A stretch of 15,226 nucleotides of DNA from Bacillota bacterium (lineage in GTDB: Bacteria > Bacillota > Clostridia > Lachnospirales > Lachnospiraceae): NCBI GenBank assembly GCA_023460575.1, contig JAEWPQ010000304.1, positions 1 to 15,226 of the forward strand, given 5' to 3'. A program made the translations under genes and the position numbers. The notes below the pieces were generated by a model. The model worked only from the letters and a program-made list of their open reading frames with translations, was not told the origin of the DNA and did not search any database. The first letter of the stretch is position 1; every line of letters begins with the position of its first letter. Below, piece by piece: positions 6,934 through 13,394 of this stretch.

Positions 6934-7140
6934 ATGAAGGAAAAGCATGAGCTTCAGGTGACAGACGTATTTTCAAAAGGAAGAATTATTACTTATCTGT
7001 GGATTGTATTATGTCCGCCTTACGGACTTTTCCGGGTATGGAATCCTTCGTCTGAATTCCGCAGACCGGAAAAATGGGTATGGACCATGATTGTGATCTG
7101 CACCCTGTTTACATTTGTGAAACTCATAATCGCTGGTTAG
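6934..7140 (+). CDS. Small two-segment membrane protein in the PTS operon
   Basis: This 68-residue protein of unknown function has a polar N-terminus (about 1-16), a hydrophobic segment around 17-33 (RIITYLWIVLCPPYGLFRVW), a charged loop with PSSEFRRPEKW, and a second hydrophobic segment around 49-66 that ends the protein. The Cys-Pro-Pro-Tyr-Gly in the first segment is notable. AGAGGAGG at 6916-6923 lies ten bases before the ATG. It sits between EIIC (59 bases upstream) and EIIA (20 bases downstream) in the same direction, so it should be co-expressed and membrane-located. A role as an accessory subunit of EIIC is inference from position only. Confidence 0.75.
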   Translation: MKEKHELQVTDVFSKGRIITYLWIVLCPPYGLFRVWNPSSEFRRPEKWVWTMIVICTLFTFVKLIIAG

Positions 7141-7160
7141 GAGAGAGAGGCAGCATAGTG

Positions 7161-7460
7161 ATGGATATTGAAATGATTGTTATGAAACTTGTAGTAAACG
7201 GAGGGAATGCCAGAAGTACTGCAATTGAGGCCCTTCGTGCGGCCAAGGCCGGTGACTTTAAGAAGGCAGATGAACTCATGGAGGAGGCAGACACCATACT
7301 TAAGGAAGCTCACGAGATACAGACAGAGATGATCCAGAATGAATTAAACGGCAATAAAGTGGAGGTCGGACTTTTGATGGTTCATGCCCAGGATCATTTG
7401 ATGAATGCCATGACGGTCATGGATTTATGCAAAGAAATGATTGATATTTTAAGAAAATAA
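7161..7460 (+). CDS. PTS EIIA, lactose/cellobiose family
   Basis: This soluble phosphocarrier accepts phosphate from HPr and passes it to EIIB. The 99-residue, all-helical product matches the usual family size. The phosphorylated histidine is His75 in LLMVHAQDHLM; Asp78 in the same motif matches the family's metal-binding aspartate at the trimer centre. The N-terminal ELIA-like stretch is present as MDIEMIVMKLVVNGGNARSTA. The ATG at 7161 is chosen because it gives the family's N-terminus; the purine-rich GAGAGAGAGG at 7141-7150 serves as ribosome site, and a GTG one codon earlier is a possible alternative. The frame is open further upstream to 7074, but that part overlaps the preceding gene and is not family-like. 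Confidence 0.93.
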   Translation: MDIEMIVMKLVVNGGNARSTAIEALRAAKAGDFKKADELMEEADTILKEAHEIQTEMIQNELNGNKVEVGLLMVHAQDHLMNAMTVMDLCKEMIDILRK

Positions 7461-7491
7461 GTTAAAATATTAAAAGAAAGGAACTGTTAAT

Positions 7492-7794
7492 ATGAGAAAT
7501 ATTGTATTATTATGTGCCGCAGGTATGTCAACAAGCCTTTTAGTAAATAAGATGAAAGAAGCAGCAGCAAAAGAAAATTATGAATGTCAGATCATTGCTT
7601 ACGCTTTAGCAAGTGCAAGAGAAAAAGGACCAGATGCGGATATTATTCTCTTAGGACCCCAGGTCCGCTTTGCCAAGGCAAAGGTGGAAAAGGAATGTCC
7701 TGGAAAAATTGTTGAATGTATAGATATGCAGGCTTATGGAACTATGAATGGAGCCAAGGTGATTGCCCAGGTAAAAAAGACACTTGGAGATTAA
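7492..7794 (+). CDS. PTS EIIB, lactose/cellobiose family
   Basis: This cytoplasmic subunit carries the phosphate on cysteine and transfers it to the sugar as it passes through EIIC. It has 100 residues, the normal size of a free-standing EIIB. The active Cys8 lies in LLCAAGMSTSLLV, the family's CxxGMSTS phosphate loop. ADIILLGPQVRF (around 49-60) and the ending YGTMNGAKVIAQV are also typical. AAAGGAA precedes the ATG. Its TAA stop at 7792-7794 directly abuts a possible TTG start of the next gene, which points to tight coupling inside the operon. Confidence 0.95.
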   Translation: MRNIVLLCAAGMSTSLLVNKMKEAAAKENYECQIIAYALASAREKGPDADIILLGPQVRFAKAKVEKECPGKIVECIDMQAYGTMNGAKVIAQVKKTLGD

Positions 7795-7821
7795 TTGAAA
7801 GCAGCAGGGGAAACTGGGAAA

Positions 7822-8742
7822 ATGCAGACAGTATTATTAAAAGCGGGGAGCTTTGTTCTGGTAATTGCAGCAGGGTATTTATTAAAGAAAACCGGTTTAT
7901 TTAAAACTGGTGAAAACAGGACGATCATGAAACTGATCATGAATGTCACACTTCCGGCAGCGGTGATTACCAGCTTTTCGAGTTATGAAAGGGATTTCTC
8001 TCTTATTTCTGTATTTTTCCTTGGTTTCCTCTTAAATATTATAATGGTGTCCATCGGTTATTTTTCGGCAAAGTCGAAAGATAAAGGTGACCGGGCATTT
8101 AATATGATCAACTATTCCGGTTATAATATCGGAACGTTTGCAATGCCTTATTTGCAGAGTTTTCTTGGTAATTCAGGAATCATTACTGCCTGCCTGTTCG
8201 ATTCAGGAAATGCAGTAATGTGTACGGGTGTGACCTATGCGGCGGCATCCGCGGTTGCAGGAAAAAGTGACGGGAAGGGAGTAAAGGGCATTTTAAAAAA
8301 GCTTGTTTCCTCCGTACCTTTTGATGTTTATATGATTATGATGATACTGTACATTTGTAATATTCATTTTCCAAACCAGGTATTTACCATCACAGGAGTA
8401 TTTGGCAGCGGAAATGCGTTCCTGGCAATGTTTATGATTGGCGGAGCGCTGGAGTTTTGTACGGATAAAAAGAAATTGAAATCAATTCTTAAGGTTCTGA
8501 TTGTGCGATATGGGACTGCAGCCTGTCTGGCAGCGGCTCTTTATTATTTCCTGCCATTTACTCAGGAGATTAAAATGATTTTGGTTATTATCGTCTTTGC
8601 ACCAATCTCTTCTATGGGTGTTATCAATACAGAGCGGATAAAAGGAGATACAGAACGGGCCGGCATGATTAATTCCATGTCCATACTCATAAGCCTTGCA
8701 GTAATGACAGGACTTGTGTGTGTATGGAAACTTGGACAGTAA
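7822..8742 (+). CDS. AEC (auxin efflux carrier) family transporter, first of two
   Basis: This predicted membrane permease has about ten hydrophobic segments and 306 residues, normal for the AEC family, whose known members move organic acids such as malate. The N-terminal VIAAGYLLKKTGLF, the NVTLPAAVI motif in the second segment, and NYSGYNIGTFAMPYL (about 97-111) followed by GNSGIITACLFDSGNAVM are the family's usual landmarks. The ATG at 7822 gives the typical short N-terminus and has AGGGG upstream. A TTG at 7795, directly after the EIIB stop and with GGAG five bases before it, would add nine residues and is a real alternative. Position inside a PTS operon is unusual; the transported compound is unknown. 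Confidence 0.85.
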   Translation: MQTVLLKAGSFVLVIAAGYLLKKTGLFKTGENRTIMKLIMNVTLPAAVITSFSSYERDFSLISVFFLGFLLNIIMVSIGYFSAKSKDKGDRAFNMINYSGYNIGTFAMPYLQSFLGNSGIITACLFDSGNAVMCTGVTYAAASAVAGKSDGKGVKGILKKLVSSVPFDVYMIMMILYICNIHFPNQVFTITGVFGSGNAFLAMFMIGGALEFCTDKKKLKSILKVLIVRYGTAACLAAALYYFLPFTQEIKMILVIIVFAPISSMGVINTERIKGDTERAGMINSMSILISLAVMTGLVCVWKLGQ

Positions 8743-8765
8743 CCGGCGTGGGGCAGAGGTGAAGC

Positions 8766-9692
8766 ATGGATCTTGCTTATATTACAGCAACTAAAATAAT
8801 TGAGATGTTTATCATTCTGATAATAGGTGCAGGCGCATATAAAACAGGAATTGCGGATTCGGGTACAGGCAGCAGGCTGACGTCGGTTCTGCTTAAGATC
8901 ATTTCTCCCTGTGTTATTCTTTTGTCCTATCAGATTGACTTTGACAGAGAACGGCTGTATGGGCTGGTAATTACTGCTCTGCTGTCTTTTGCCAGTTTCT
9001 TCATTGCAATTGCAGTTTCTAAAATTGCAGTTCCTGAGAAAACCAGTTCTGATTTGGCAGTAGAGCGGATGTCGATTGTCTATTCCAATTGTGGTTTCAT
9101 CGGAATTCCTCTTATAGACGGAATACTGGGGGCAGAAGGCGTGTTTTATATGACAGCCTATCTGACTGTATTTAATATATTTGTCTGGTCTCACGGAATT
9201 ATGCTGATGAGCGGAAAATCAGAAAGCATGAAAAAGACGGTAAGAAGTCTGATCAACCCGTCTAATGCAGCGATTCTGACAGGAATAATTCTGTTTCTCA
9301 CAGGAGTTAAAATACCTGAAATTATACGTGAACCAATTGCTTTAATCGGTGGTATGAATACTCCGGCTGCTATGCTTGTTTCCGGCATTAATCTGGCTCA
9401 AAGTGACTTTCTGGGTGGATTAAAGAACAAGAAAACCTATATTGTCAGTATATCCAGGCTCATTGTGGTTCCGGCCCTGACCCTGCTTCTTTTACTGGCA
9501 GCAGGAGCGGGGAGAAGTATATCGGTGACCATTTTAACAGCAGCAGCCTGTCCAAGCGGAGCCATGGGTACCATGTTTGCTCTCCAGTATGAAAAGAACA
9601 GTCAGTATGCATCAAATCTTTTAACAATTACAACAGCGCTGTCTCTAATTACCATACCTGTTATTATGGCGGCAGCCAGCGGAATTTTATAA
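8766..9692 (+). CDS. AEC (auxin efflux carrier) family transporter, second of two
   Basis: This is a second, diverged AEC permease of 308 residues with about ten membrane segments. IIGAGAYKTGI near the N-terminus, LLKIISPCVILLSY in the second segment, YSNCGFIGIPLIDGILGAEGVFY (about 111-133) and AACPSGAMGTMFA near the C-terminus follow the family pattern. It differs strongly from the first AEC protein, so it is not a recent duplicate. AGAGGTGA precedes the ATG, 23 bases after the upstream stop. The pair may act independently or as partners; nothing in the sequence decides this. Confidence 0.87.
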   Translation: MDLAYITATKIIEMFIILIIGAGAYKTGIADSGTGSRLTSVLLKIISPCVILLSYQIDFDRERLYGLVITALLSFASFFIAIAVSKIAVPEKTSSDLAVERMSIVYSNCGFIGIPLIDGILGAEGVFYMTAYLTVFNIFVWSHGIMLMSGKSESMKKTVRSLINPSNAAILTGIILFLTGVKIPEIIREPIALIGGMNTPAAMLVSGINLAQSDFLGGLKNKKTYIVSISRLIVVPALTLLLLLAAGAGRSISVTILTAAACPSGAMGTMFALQYEKNSQYASNLLTITTALSLITIPVIMAAASGIL

Positions 9693-9706
9693 TAAAGGGG
9701 ATAAAA

Positions 9707-9913
9707 ATGATTATTGTTAATGCACCATTGAAACAGGAGACGTTTCAAAAATATGCAGAGGATGAAGGACTTGTTTTTATAAAAAAGTCAGGCATGAAGC
9801 TTTTTTTCGAGAATCCGGAGGGAGAGGATGGAAAAAAGGCAGAAGCATTAAAAAAGAAGCTGAAGGGGGAGAAGGAACTGGCAGCAATCTATTTTTCAGT
9901 TCAGGCCCAATAA
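9707..9913 (+). CDS. Small soluble protein, last gene of the PTS operon
   Basis: This 68-residue protein is not recognised. It is highly charged, rich in Lys and Glu, without signal peptide or membrane segment, and reads as a small alpha/beta domain: MIIVNAPLKQETFQKYAEDE, then GLVFIKKSGMKLFFENPEG, a Lys/Glu-rich helix, and a final strand AAIYFSV. AAAGGGGA lies ahead of the ATG, which is 14 bases after the second AEC gene. A strong terminator follows directly, so it closes the operon. A regulatory or accessory role is only a guess from position. Confidence 0.7.
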   Translation: MIIVNAPLKQETFQKYAEDEGLVFIKKSGMKLFFENPEGEDGKKAEALKKKLKGEKELAAIYFSVQAQ

Positions 9914-9927
9914 CCAGATATGTAAAC

Positions 9928-9977
9928 CGTACTTCATTTATATCCGTAATCAGGTATAAATGAAGTGCGTTTTTTTT
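9928..9977 (+). terminator. Terminator of the PTS/AEC operon
   Basis: A 15-bp stem (CGTACTTCATTTATA with TATAAATGAAGTGCG, one G-T pair) has a 12-base loop and is followed by eight T residues at 9970-9977. It begins 15 bases after the last stop codon of the operon. Confidence 0.92.
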
Positions 9978-10117
9978 GTTCCTATGCTATACTGTTTTTT
10001 GTTTCAATCCGGGCGTATTACAATTTATTCACTGTGTGAAAAACCAGGAATATTCTAGGATAAGAAGGTAATTTTATGCTTCAGTAATAATGGGAAGGAC
10101 AGGAGGCGGCTTCCAAT

Positions 10118-11263
10118 ATGGTACCTGATGATATCCGAAACATAGAAATAGAAAAACAATATCAGACCATAGATTATGACTGGCTGAGACTGCATTATAA
10201 GACTACTGTGGGAATTGTTGTTTTTGCATTGGTCATGGAATGCCTTATGAGTCTGATTTTTGCGCGGTCTGGTCTTATTCATACAACTTTGGAACGGTAC
10301 GCAATAAAATATATCATAATTCCTTCGGGAATTAATCTTTCCATTATTCTGGCTGAAACTCTGATAATGAAATCAAGTCAGTTTTCCCAGAAACAGAAAA
10401 TTTACAGCGTATCCCTGATGCTGGTTTTAATCTCATTTGTCCTGTTTACGGTTCACAGCGGTTTTACAGCCACCTATTATATTTTTCCAGGTGCGATCAT
10501 GATGACAATCATTTACGCAGATCAGAGGCTGACTGGTATAACAGCCTTGTTTTGCCTCGGGTCAGCTGCATTTTCTGAAATAATGATTAAATGGGATTCA
10601 GATAAGATTGGAATTTTTGACAGCAGCTTAAGTATGGGGAACTTTCTTGTTTCTATGGTGATACTGGTTGGCTTTTCCGCAGCAGGTATGGTAGTAATAC
10701 GGTTTGAGCAGAAAAAAAATGCTGCCAGCATCAGGACGGATCTTGAAAGGCATCAGTTAAAGCAGAGCATTCAGGTAGACGAGCTGACCGGGATATATAA
10801 CCGTAAGGCTCTTGATGAGGCCATGGCTGTCATGGAGGTTCAAAGACCCTGTGAAGATCATGTACTGGCCGTTGTGGATATTGACAATTTTAAAAGTATT
10901 AATGACCGGTTCGGGCATTATATGGGAGACAGGTGTCTGATAGAGTTTGCCAGGGTATTGATGGAACACTCCTGCGACTATACACCATATCGTTATGGCG
11001 GAGATGAATTCTGTCTTCTGTTTCACAATATGACAATGGAGGCGGCTGTTCTGGTGTGTGAGGAGATCAGACAACTGACTGAAAAGATCAGGATAGAGGA
11101 AGAACGTGAAATCCGCTTTACTGCCAGCTTCGGATTGTCTGCGTATTCCAGCCAGCTTGATGCAGCGGAGCTTTTTGTTTTGTCTGATTACGCGTTATAT
11201 GATGCAAAGAGAATCCGCAATTCCGTCAGAGTCTATGAAAAGGGGATGAAGATCGCAGATTGA
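10118..11263 (+). CDS. Membrane-bound GGDEF diguanylate cyclase
   Basis: This enzyme should make the second messenger cyclic di-GMP from two GTP. Its 381 residues comprise a short cytoplasmic start, six hydrophobic segments (about 31-195, an unassigned membrane sensor), a linker helix (about 196-220) and a GGDEF domain (about 221-376). Catalytic landmarks are intact: DELTGIYNRK (221-230), DIDNFKSIND (254-263), GHYMGD (266-271) and GGDEF (294-298). The usual inhibitory RxxD site five residues before GGDEF is absent (Ser285, Tyr288), so classical product inhibition is not expected. No EAL domain is present. AGGAGG at 10101-10106 is rather far (11 bases) from the ATG, so translation may be modest. 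The gene appears to be its own transcription unit, with a terminator before it and one overlapping its end; only a weak TATACT-like -10 near 9988 was seen. Confidence 0.92.
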   Translation: MVPDDIRNIEIEKQYQTIDYDWLRLHYKTTVGIVVFALVMECLMSLIFARSGLIHTTLERYAIKYIIIPSGINLSIILAETLIMKSSQFSQKQKIYSVSLMLVLISFVLFTVHSGFTATYYIFPGAIMMTIIYADQRLTGITALFCLGSAAFSEIMIKWDSDKIGIFDSSLSMGNFLVSMVILVGFSAAGMVVIRFEQKKNAASIRTDLERHQLKQSIQVDELTGIYNRKALDEAMAVMEVQRPCEDHVLAVVDIDNFKSINDRFGHYMGDRCLIEFARVLMEHSCDYTPYRYGGDEFCLLFHNMTMEAAVLVCEEIRQLTEKIRIEEEREIRFTASFGLSAYSSQLDAAELFVLSDYALYDAKRIRNSVRVYEKGMKIAD

Positions 11264-11291
11264 ATGCGAGATGACTCCCCTTGGTTTTTTT
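11240..11291 (+). terminator. Terminator overlapping the end of the diguanylate cyclase gene
   Basis: AAGGGGA (11240-11246) pairs with TCCCCTT (11276-11282), with an inner TCGCA/TGCGA stem around the stop codon. GG and seven T residues follow. The left arm lies inside the last codons of the gene, so the hairpin forms only after the ribosome leaves. Confidence 0.7.
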
Positions 11292-11294
11292 GAC

Positions 11295-11324
11295 TTGACA
11301 TTACATAATATGGAATGTTACAAT
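11295..11324 (+). promoter_or_regulatory. Sigma-A promoter of the regulator-MFS operon
   Basis: A perfect -35 (TTGACA, 11295-11300) is followed by an 18-base spacer and TACAAT (11319-11324). This is one of the two best promoters in the window. The spacer is filled by an operator-like palindrome, so the promoter is probably strong but repressed. Confidence 0.85.
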
Positions 11325-11334
11325 TTATGTAATG
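11299..11334. promoter_or_regulatory. Operator-like repeats across the regulator-MFS promoter
   Basis: Three related half-sites are seen. CATTACATAA (11299-11308) has a perfect inverted copy, TTATGTAATG, at 11325-11334 just after the -10 box. It also forms a 19-bp near-palindrome with TATGGAATG (11299-11317) that fills the spacer between -35 and -10. Binding of a dimeric winged-helix protein here would block RNA polymerase. The ArsR-like product of the next gene is the obvious candidate. Confidence 0.65.
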
Positions 11335-11362
11335 AATAGAAAAAAGATCAGGAGCCGCAGAT

Positions 11363-11938
11363 ATGAATAAAATTAAGCTATCTACTAAAAAGGAACTGGA
11401 AATTTATATGAACCCGGTGAGACAGAATCTCCTCCGGATACTGGAGCGCTCCAAGCTGCCCATGACCCCAAAGCAGCTTTCACAAAAGCTGGACATTTCC
11501 CCATCAAGTGTCCAGCATCACATTAAAAAGCTTGAGTCTCTTGGGGTCATTGCGCTGGATCATACCGAGGTTATTAACGGAATCACTGCAAGATATTATT
11601 GCCCGGCCTATGTCAATGTTCAGATCGGTCTGGATCATCCGGACGATAACCAGATGCAGAAAGAGGTTCTTGTTCAGGAACAGATTGCAAGAACCTATGA
11701 AGGCTTTTTAACACAGAAAAAAAAGTTTATAGAGAAACGTTACGATGGGGATTCAGAATTAAGGTGGGATCTGGGGGATATTATGACTGGAGTGGCTCAT
11801 TTGGCGCCTGGAGAGGGTGAAGAATTATTAAAGCTGATCCTGGATTTTATGGATGCGCATGCGGTTCCATCCAAAGAGAAGTCTCCGTGGGAATATGCCT
11901 TTATCTTTTATAATGCAGGGGAGAATCTTTATGAATAG
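11363..11938 (+). CDS. ArsR-like winged helix-turn-helix regulator
   Basis: This 191-residue DNA-binding protein has a winged helix domain at about 11-85: NPVRQNLLRILE, then the recognition region TPKQLSQKLDISPSSVQHHI (35-54), KKLESLGVI and a wing ending in ITARYYCPAY. This is the ArsR/MarR-like form that reads DNA as a dimer. The C-terminal 100 residues are mostly helical and charged and may dimerise or bind a ligand; no CxC metal site is visible, so a metal sensor is unlikely. AGGAG lies eight bases before the ATG. The stop codon overlaps the start of the MFS gene by eight bases. It most likely represses its own operon through the palindromes in its promoter; the inducer may be the compound exported by the MFS protein. 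Confidence 0.85.
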   Translation: MNKIKLSTKKELEIYMNPVRQNLLRILERSKLPMTPKQLSQKLDISPSSVQHHIKKLESLGVIALDHTEVINGITARYYCPAYVNVQIGLDHPDDNQMQKEVLVQEQIARTYEGFLTQKKKFIEKRYDGDSELRWDLGDIMTGVAHLAPGEGEELLKLILDFMDAHAVPSKEKSPWEYAFIFYNAGENLYE

Positions 11939-13157
11939 GATAAAACAGCTGATTATATTTCTCAATTATGCTTCCCTGGGAATTCTCCTGCCGGTACTGA
12001 ACTTAATTCTTCTTAACAGGGGCGTCGGTCTTAAGACACTCCCTCTTTTAATAGCAGGTTATTCAGCTACAGTTCTGTGTTTAGAGCTGCCAAGCGGAAT
12101 CTGTGCAGATTTGCATGGCCGGAAAACGGTCTTTCTTATTTCAGGAGTCTGCCAGTTGTTATCGGTTGTCCTGCTCTTCTTTGCAGGAAACTGGATCTGG
12201 TTATTATGCTGTATTGTGCTGAATGGAGTCAGCAGAGCTTTTTCTTCCGGAAGCTTAGATGCCTTAATCATAGATCAGGCTTTGCAGGAAAAGGGGGAAG
12301 GCAGTCTGCCTGATGTAACAGCCCGCCTTGCAATACTAGAGGAGACTGGCCTGGCAGTGGGTTGTATTCTTGGCGGTTTCCTATCCGGTATAGGGGATTC
12401 CTATAACGTAAATATTCTGCTACGCGGTATGCTGACTGCAGTAACAATGGGACTTTGTATATTTGGGATACAGGAAGACCGGATATGCGGCAGTAAAACA
12501 GAGCGGACTCCCCTTGCCCGTCATGTAAAGAAAGGATTCCGTACTGTCTTTTCAAAGCCGGATTTCCCGTTTATCCTGGCAGGGATGATGTTTACCGGAT
12601 TTTTCATAACACCCATTGAGACATACTGGCAGCCTGCCTATCTTAAACTGTCTGATTTATCACAGGGAACCTGGATGCTGGGAATACTGTCCTTTGTGGG
12701 ATTTTTTCTGGCTGCAGCAGGAAATTCTTTCTGCCGTAGGCTGTTGTTAAAATATCCAGGAAGACAATGGCGCATCTACGGCATCAGCCGCGTATTTCTT
12801 GGCAGTGTGCTGCTCATTTTGGCACTATGGAATTCTGTCTGGATCTTTGTCATGGCGTACGGAGGCATTTACCTGCTCCTTGGAACGGGCAGTGTGGCTG
12901 AAAATACTTTGATCAACCATTATACACCAGGGCCTTTAAGAGCCAGTGTTCTTTCACTGGGATCATTTCTCTTACAGACTGGTTCCGTGTGCGGCTCTGT
13001 TTTTTGCAGTCTGTTTGTGGAACAGATTGACATAACCGGACTCTGGCTTGTTTCCGGGGGAGTTATGATTGTATATACCATTCTGATCACAGCACTTCTG
13101 ACAGCAAAAAAAAGGGAAATTAAACCGTATGATATTGAATCATTTGAAAACTCCTGA
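11931..13157 (+). CDS. MFS transporter, probable exporter
   Basis: This 408-residue major facilitator superfamily protein has about twelve hydrophobic segments. The loop between segments 2 and 3 has the motif A form ELPSGICADLHGRKTVFL (52-69), and SRAFSSGSLDALIIDQ (101-116) matches the corresponding region of drug-efflux-like MFS members. A central polar loop (about 181-210) divides the halves. The ATG at 11931 has GGGGAG seven bases upstream and overlaps the end of the regulator gene (ATGAATAG), indicating translational coupling. The frame is open further back to 11853, but that segment overlaps the regulator and is not membrane-like. Pairing with a one-component repressor suggests efflux of a toxic small molecule; the substrate is unknown. 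No clear terminator follows. Confidence 0.88.
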   Translation: MNRIKQLIIFLNYASLGILLPVLNLILLNRGVGLKTLPLLIAGYSATVLCLELPSGICADLHGRKTVFLISGVCQLLSVVLLFFAGNWIWLLCCIVLNGVSRAFSSGSLDALIIDQALQEKGEGSLPDVTARLAILEETGLAVGCILGGFLSGIGDSYNVNILLRGMLTAVTMGLCIFGIQEDRICGSKTERTPLARHVKKGFRTVFSKPDFPFILAGMMFTGFFITPIETYWQPAYLKLSDLSQGTWMLGILSFVGFFLAAAGNSFCRRLLLKYPGRQWRIYGISRVFLGSVLLILALWNSVWIFVMAYGGIYLLLGTGSVAENTLINHYTPGPLRASVLSLGSFLLQTGSVCGSVFCSLFVEQIDITGLWLVSGGVMIVYTILITALLTAKKREIKPYDIESFENS

Positions 13158-13322
13158 TATAAATAGAGGCAGAGGCAATGGAAAGAAGCTGTTTTTGCGG
13201 ATTTCCGGAATAATCAGGTTCTCATGCCAGTAAGAGGAACCGGAATCAGTAAATGGCGACCCAGAGCTATCCTGGATCGTCATTTTTTGGTGGAAAGTAA
13301 AACCCGGTTCTTAACAAAATAT

Positions 13323-13366
13323 GGAAATAATTGGATTAATTTCCAAGGTTTAAACCGACATATAAT
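13323..13366 (+). promoter_or_regulatory. Promoter region of the recombinase gene with two palindromes
   Basis: A perfect -10 TATAAT lies at 13361-13366, 28 bases before the ATG at 13395, with no good -35 box. Just upstream are GGAAAT (13323-13328) with inverted ATTTCC (13339-13344), and the perfect palindrome GGTTTAAACC (13347-13356). The latter sits where the spacer would be and may hold a repressor. Confidence 0.5.
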
Positions 13367-13394
13367 AAAATATTATAAGCAAAGGAGCTTTACC

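Noticed and set aside
8562..9194. A 210-codon open frame on the minus strand
   Set aside because: It runs antisense across the junction of two well-supported AEC genes, is rich in Cys, His and Asn without domain-like pattern, and has no supporting promoter.
9978..10117. A riboswitch (for example for cyclic di-GMP) before the diguanylate cyclase
   Set aside because: None of the conserved core sequences or a switching terminator is visible; only weak promoter-like motifs and a three-codon frame with a ribosome site at about 10077 were seen.
13224..13394. A 57-codon N-terminal extension of the recombinase
   Set aside because: No ribosome site, includes the promoter -10 and palindromes, and the AP2-like domain starts right after the ATG at 13395.
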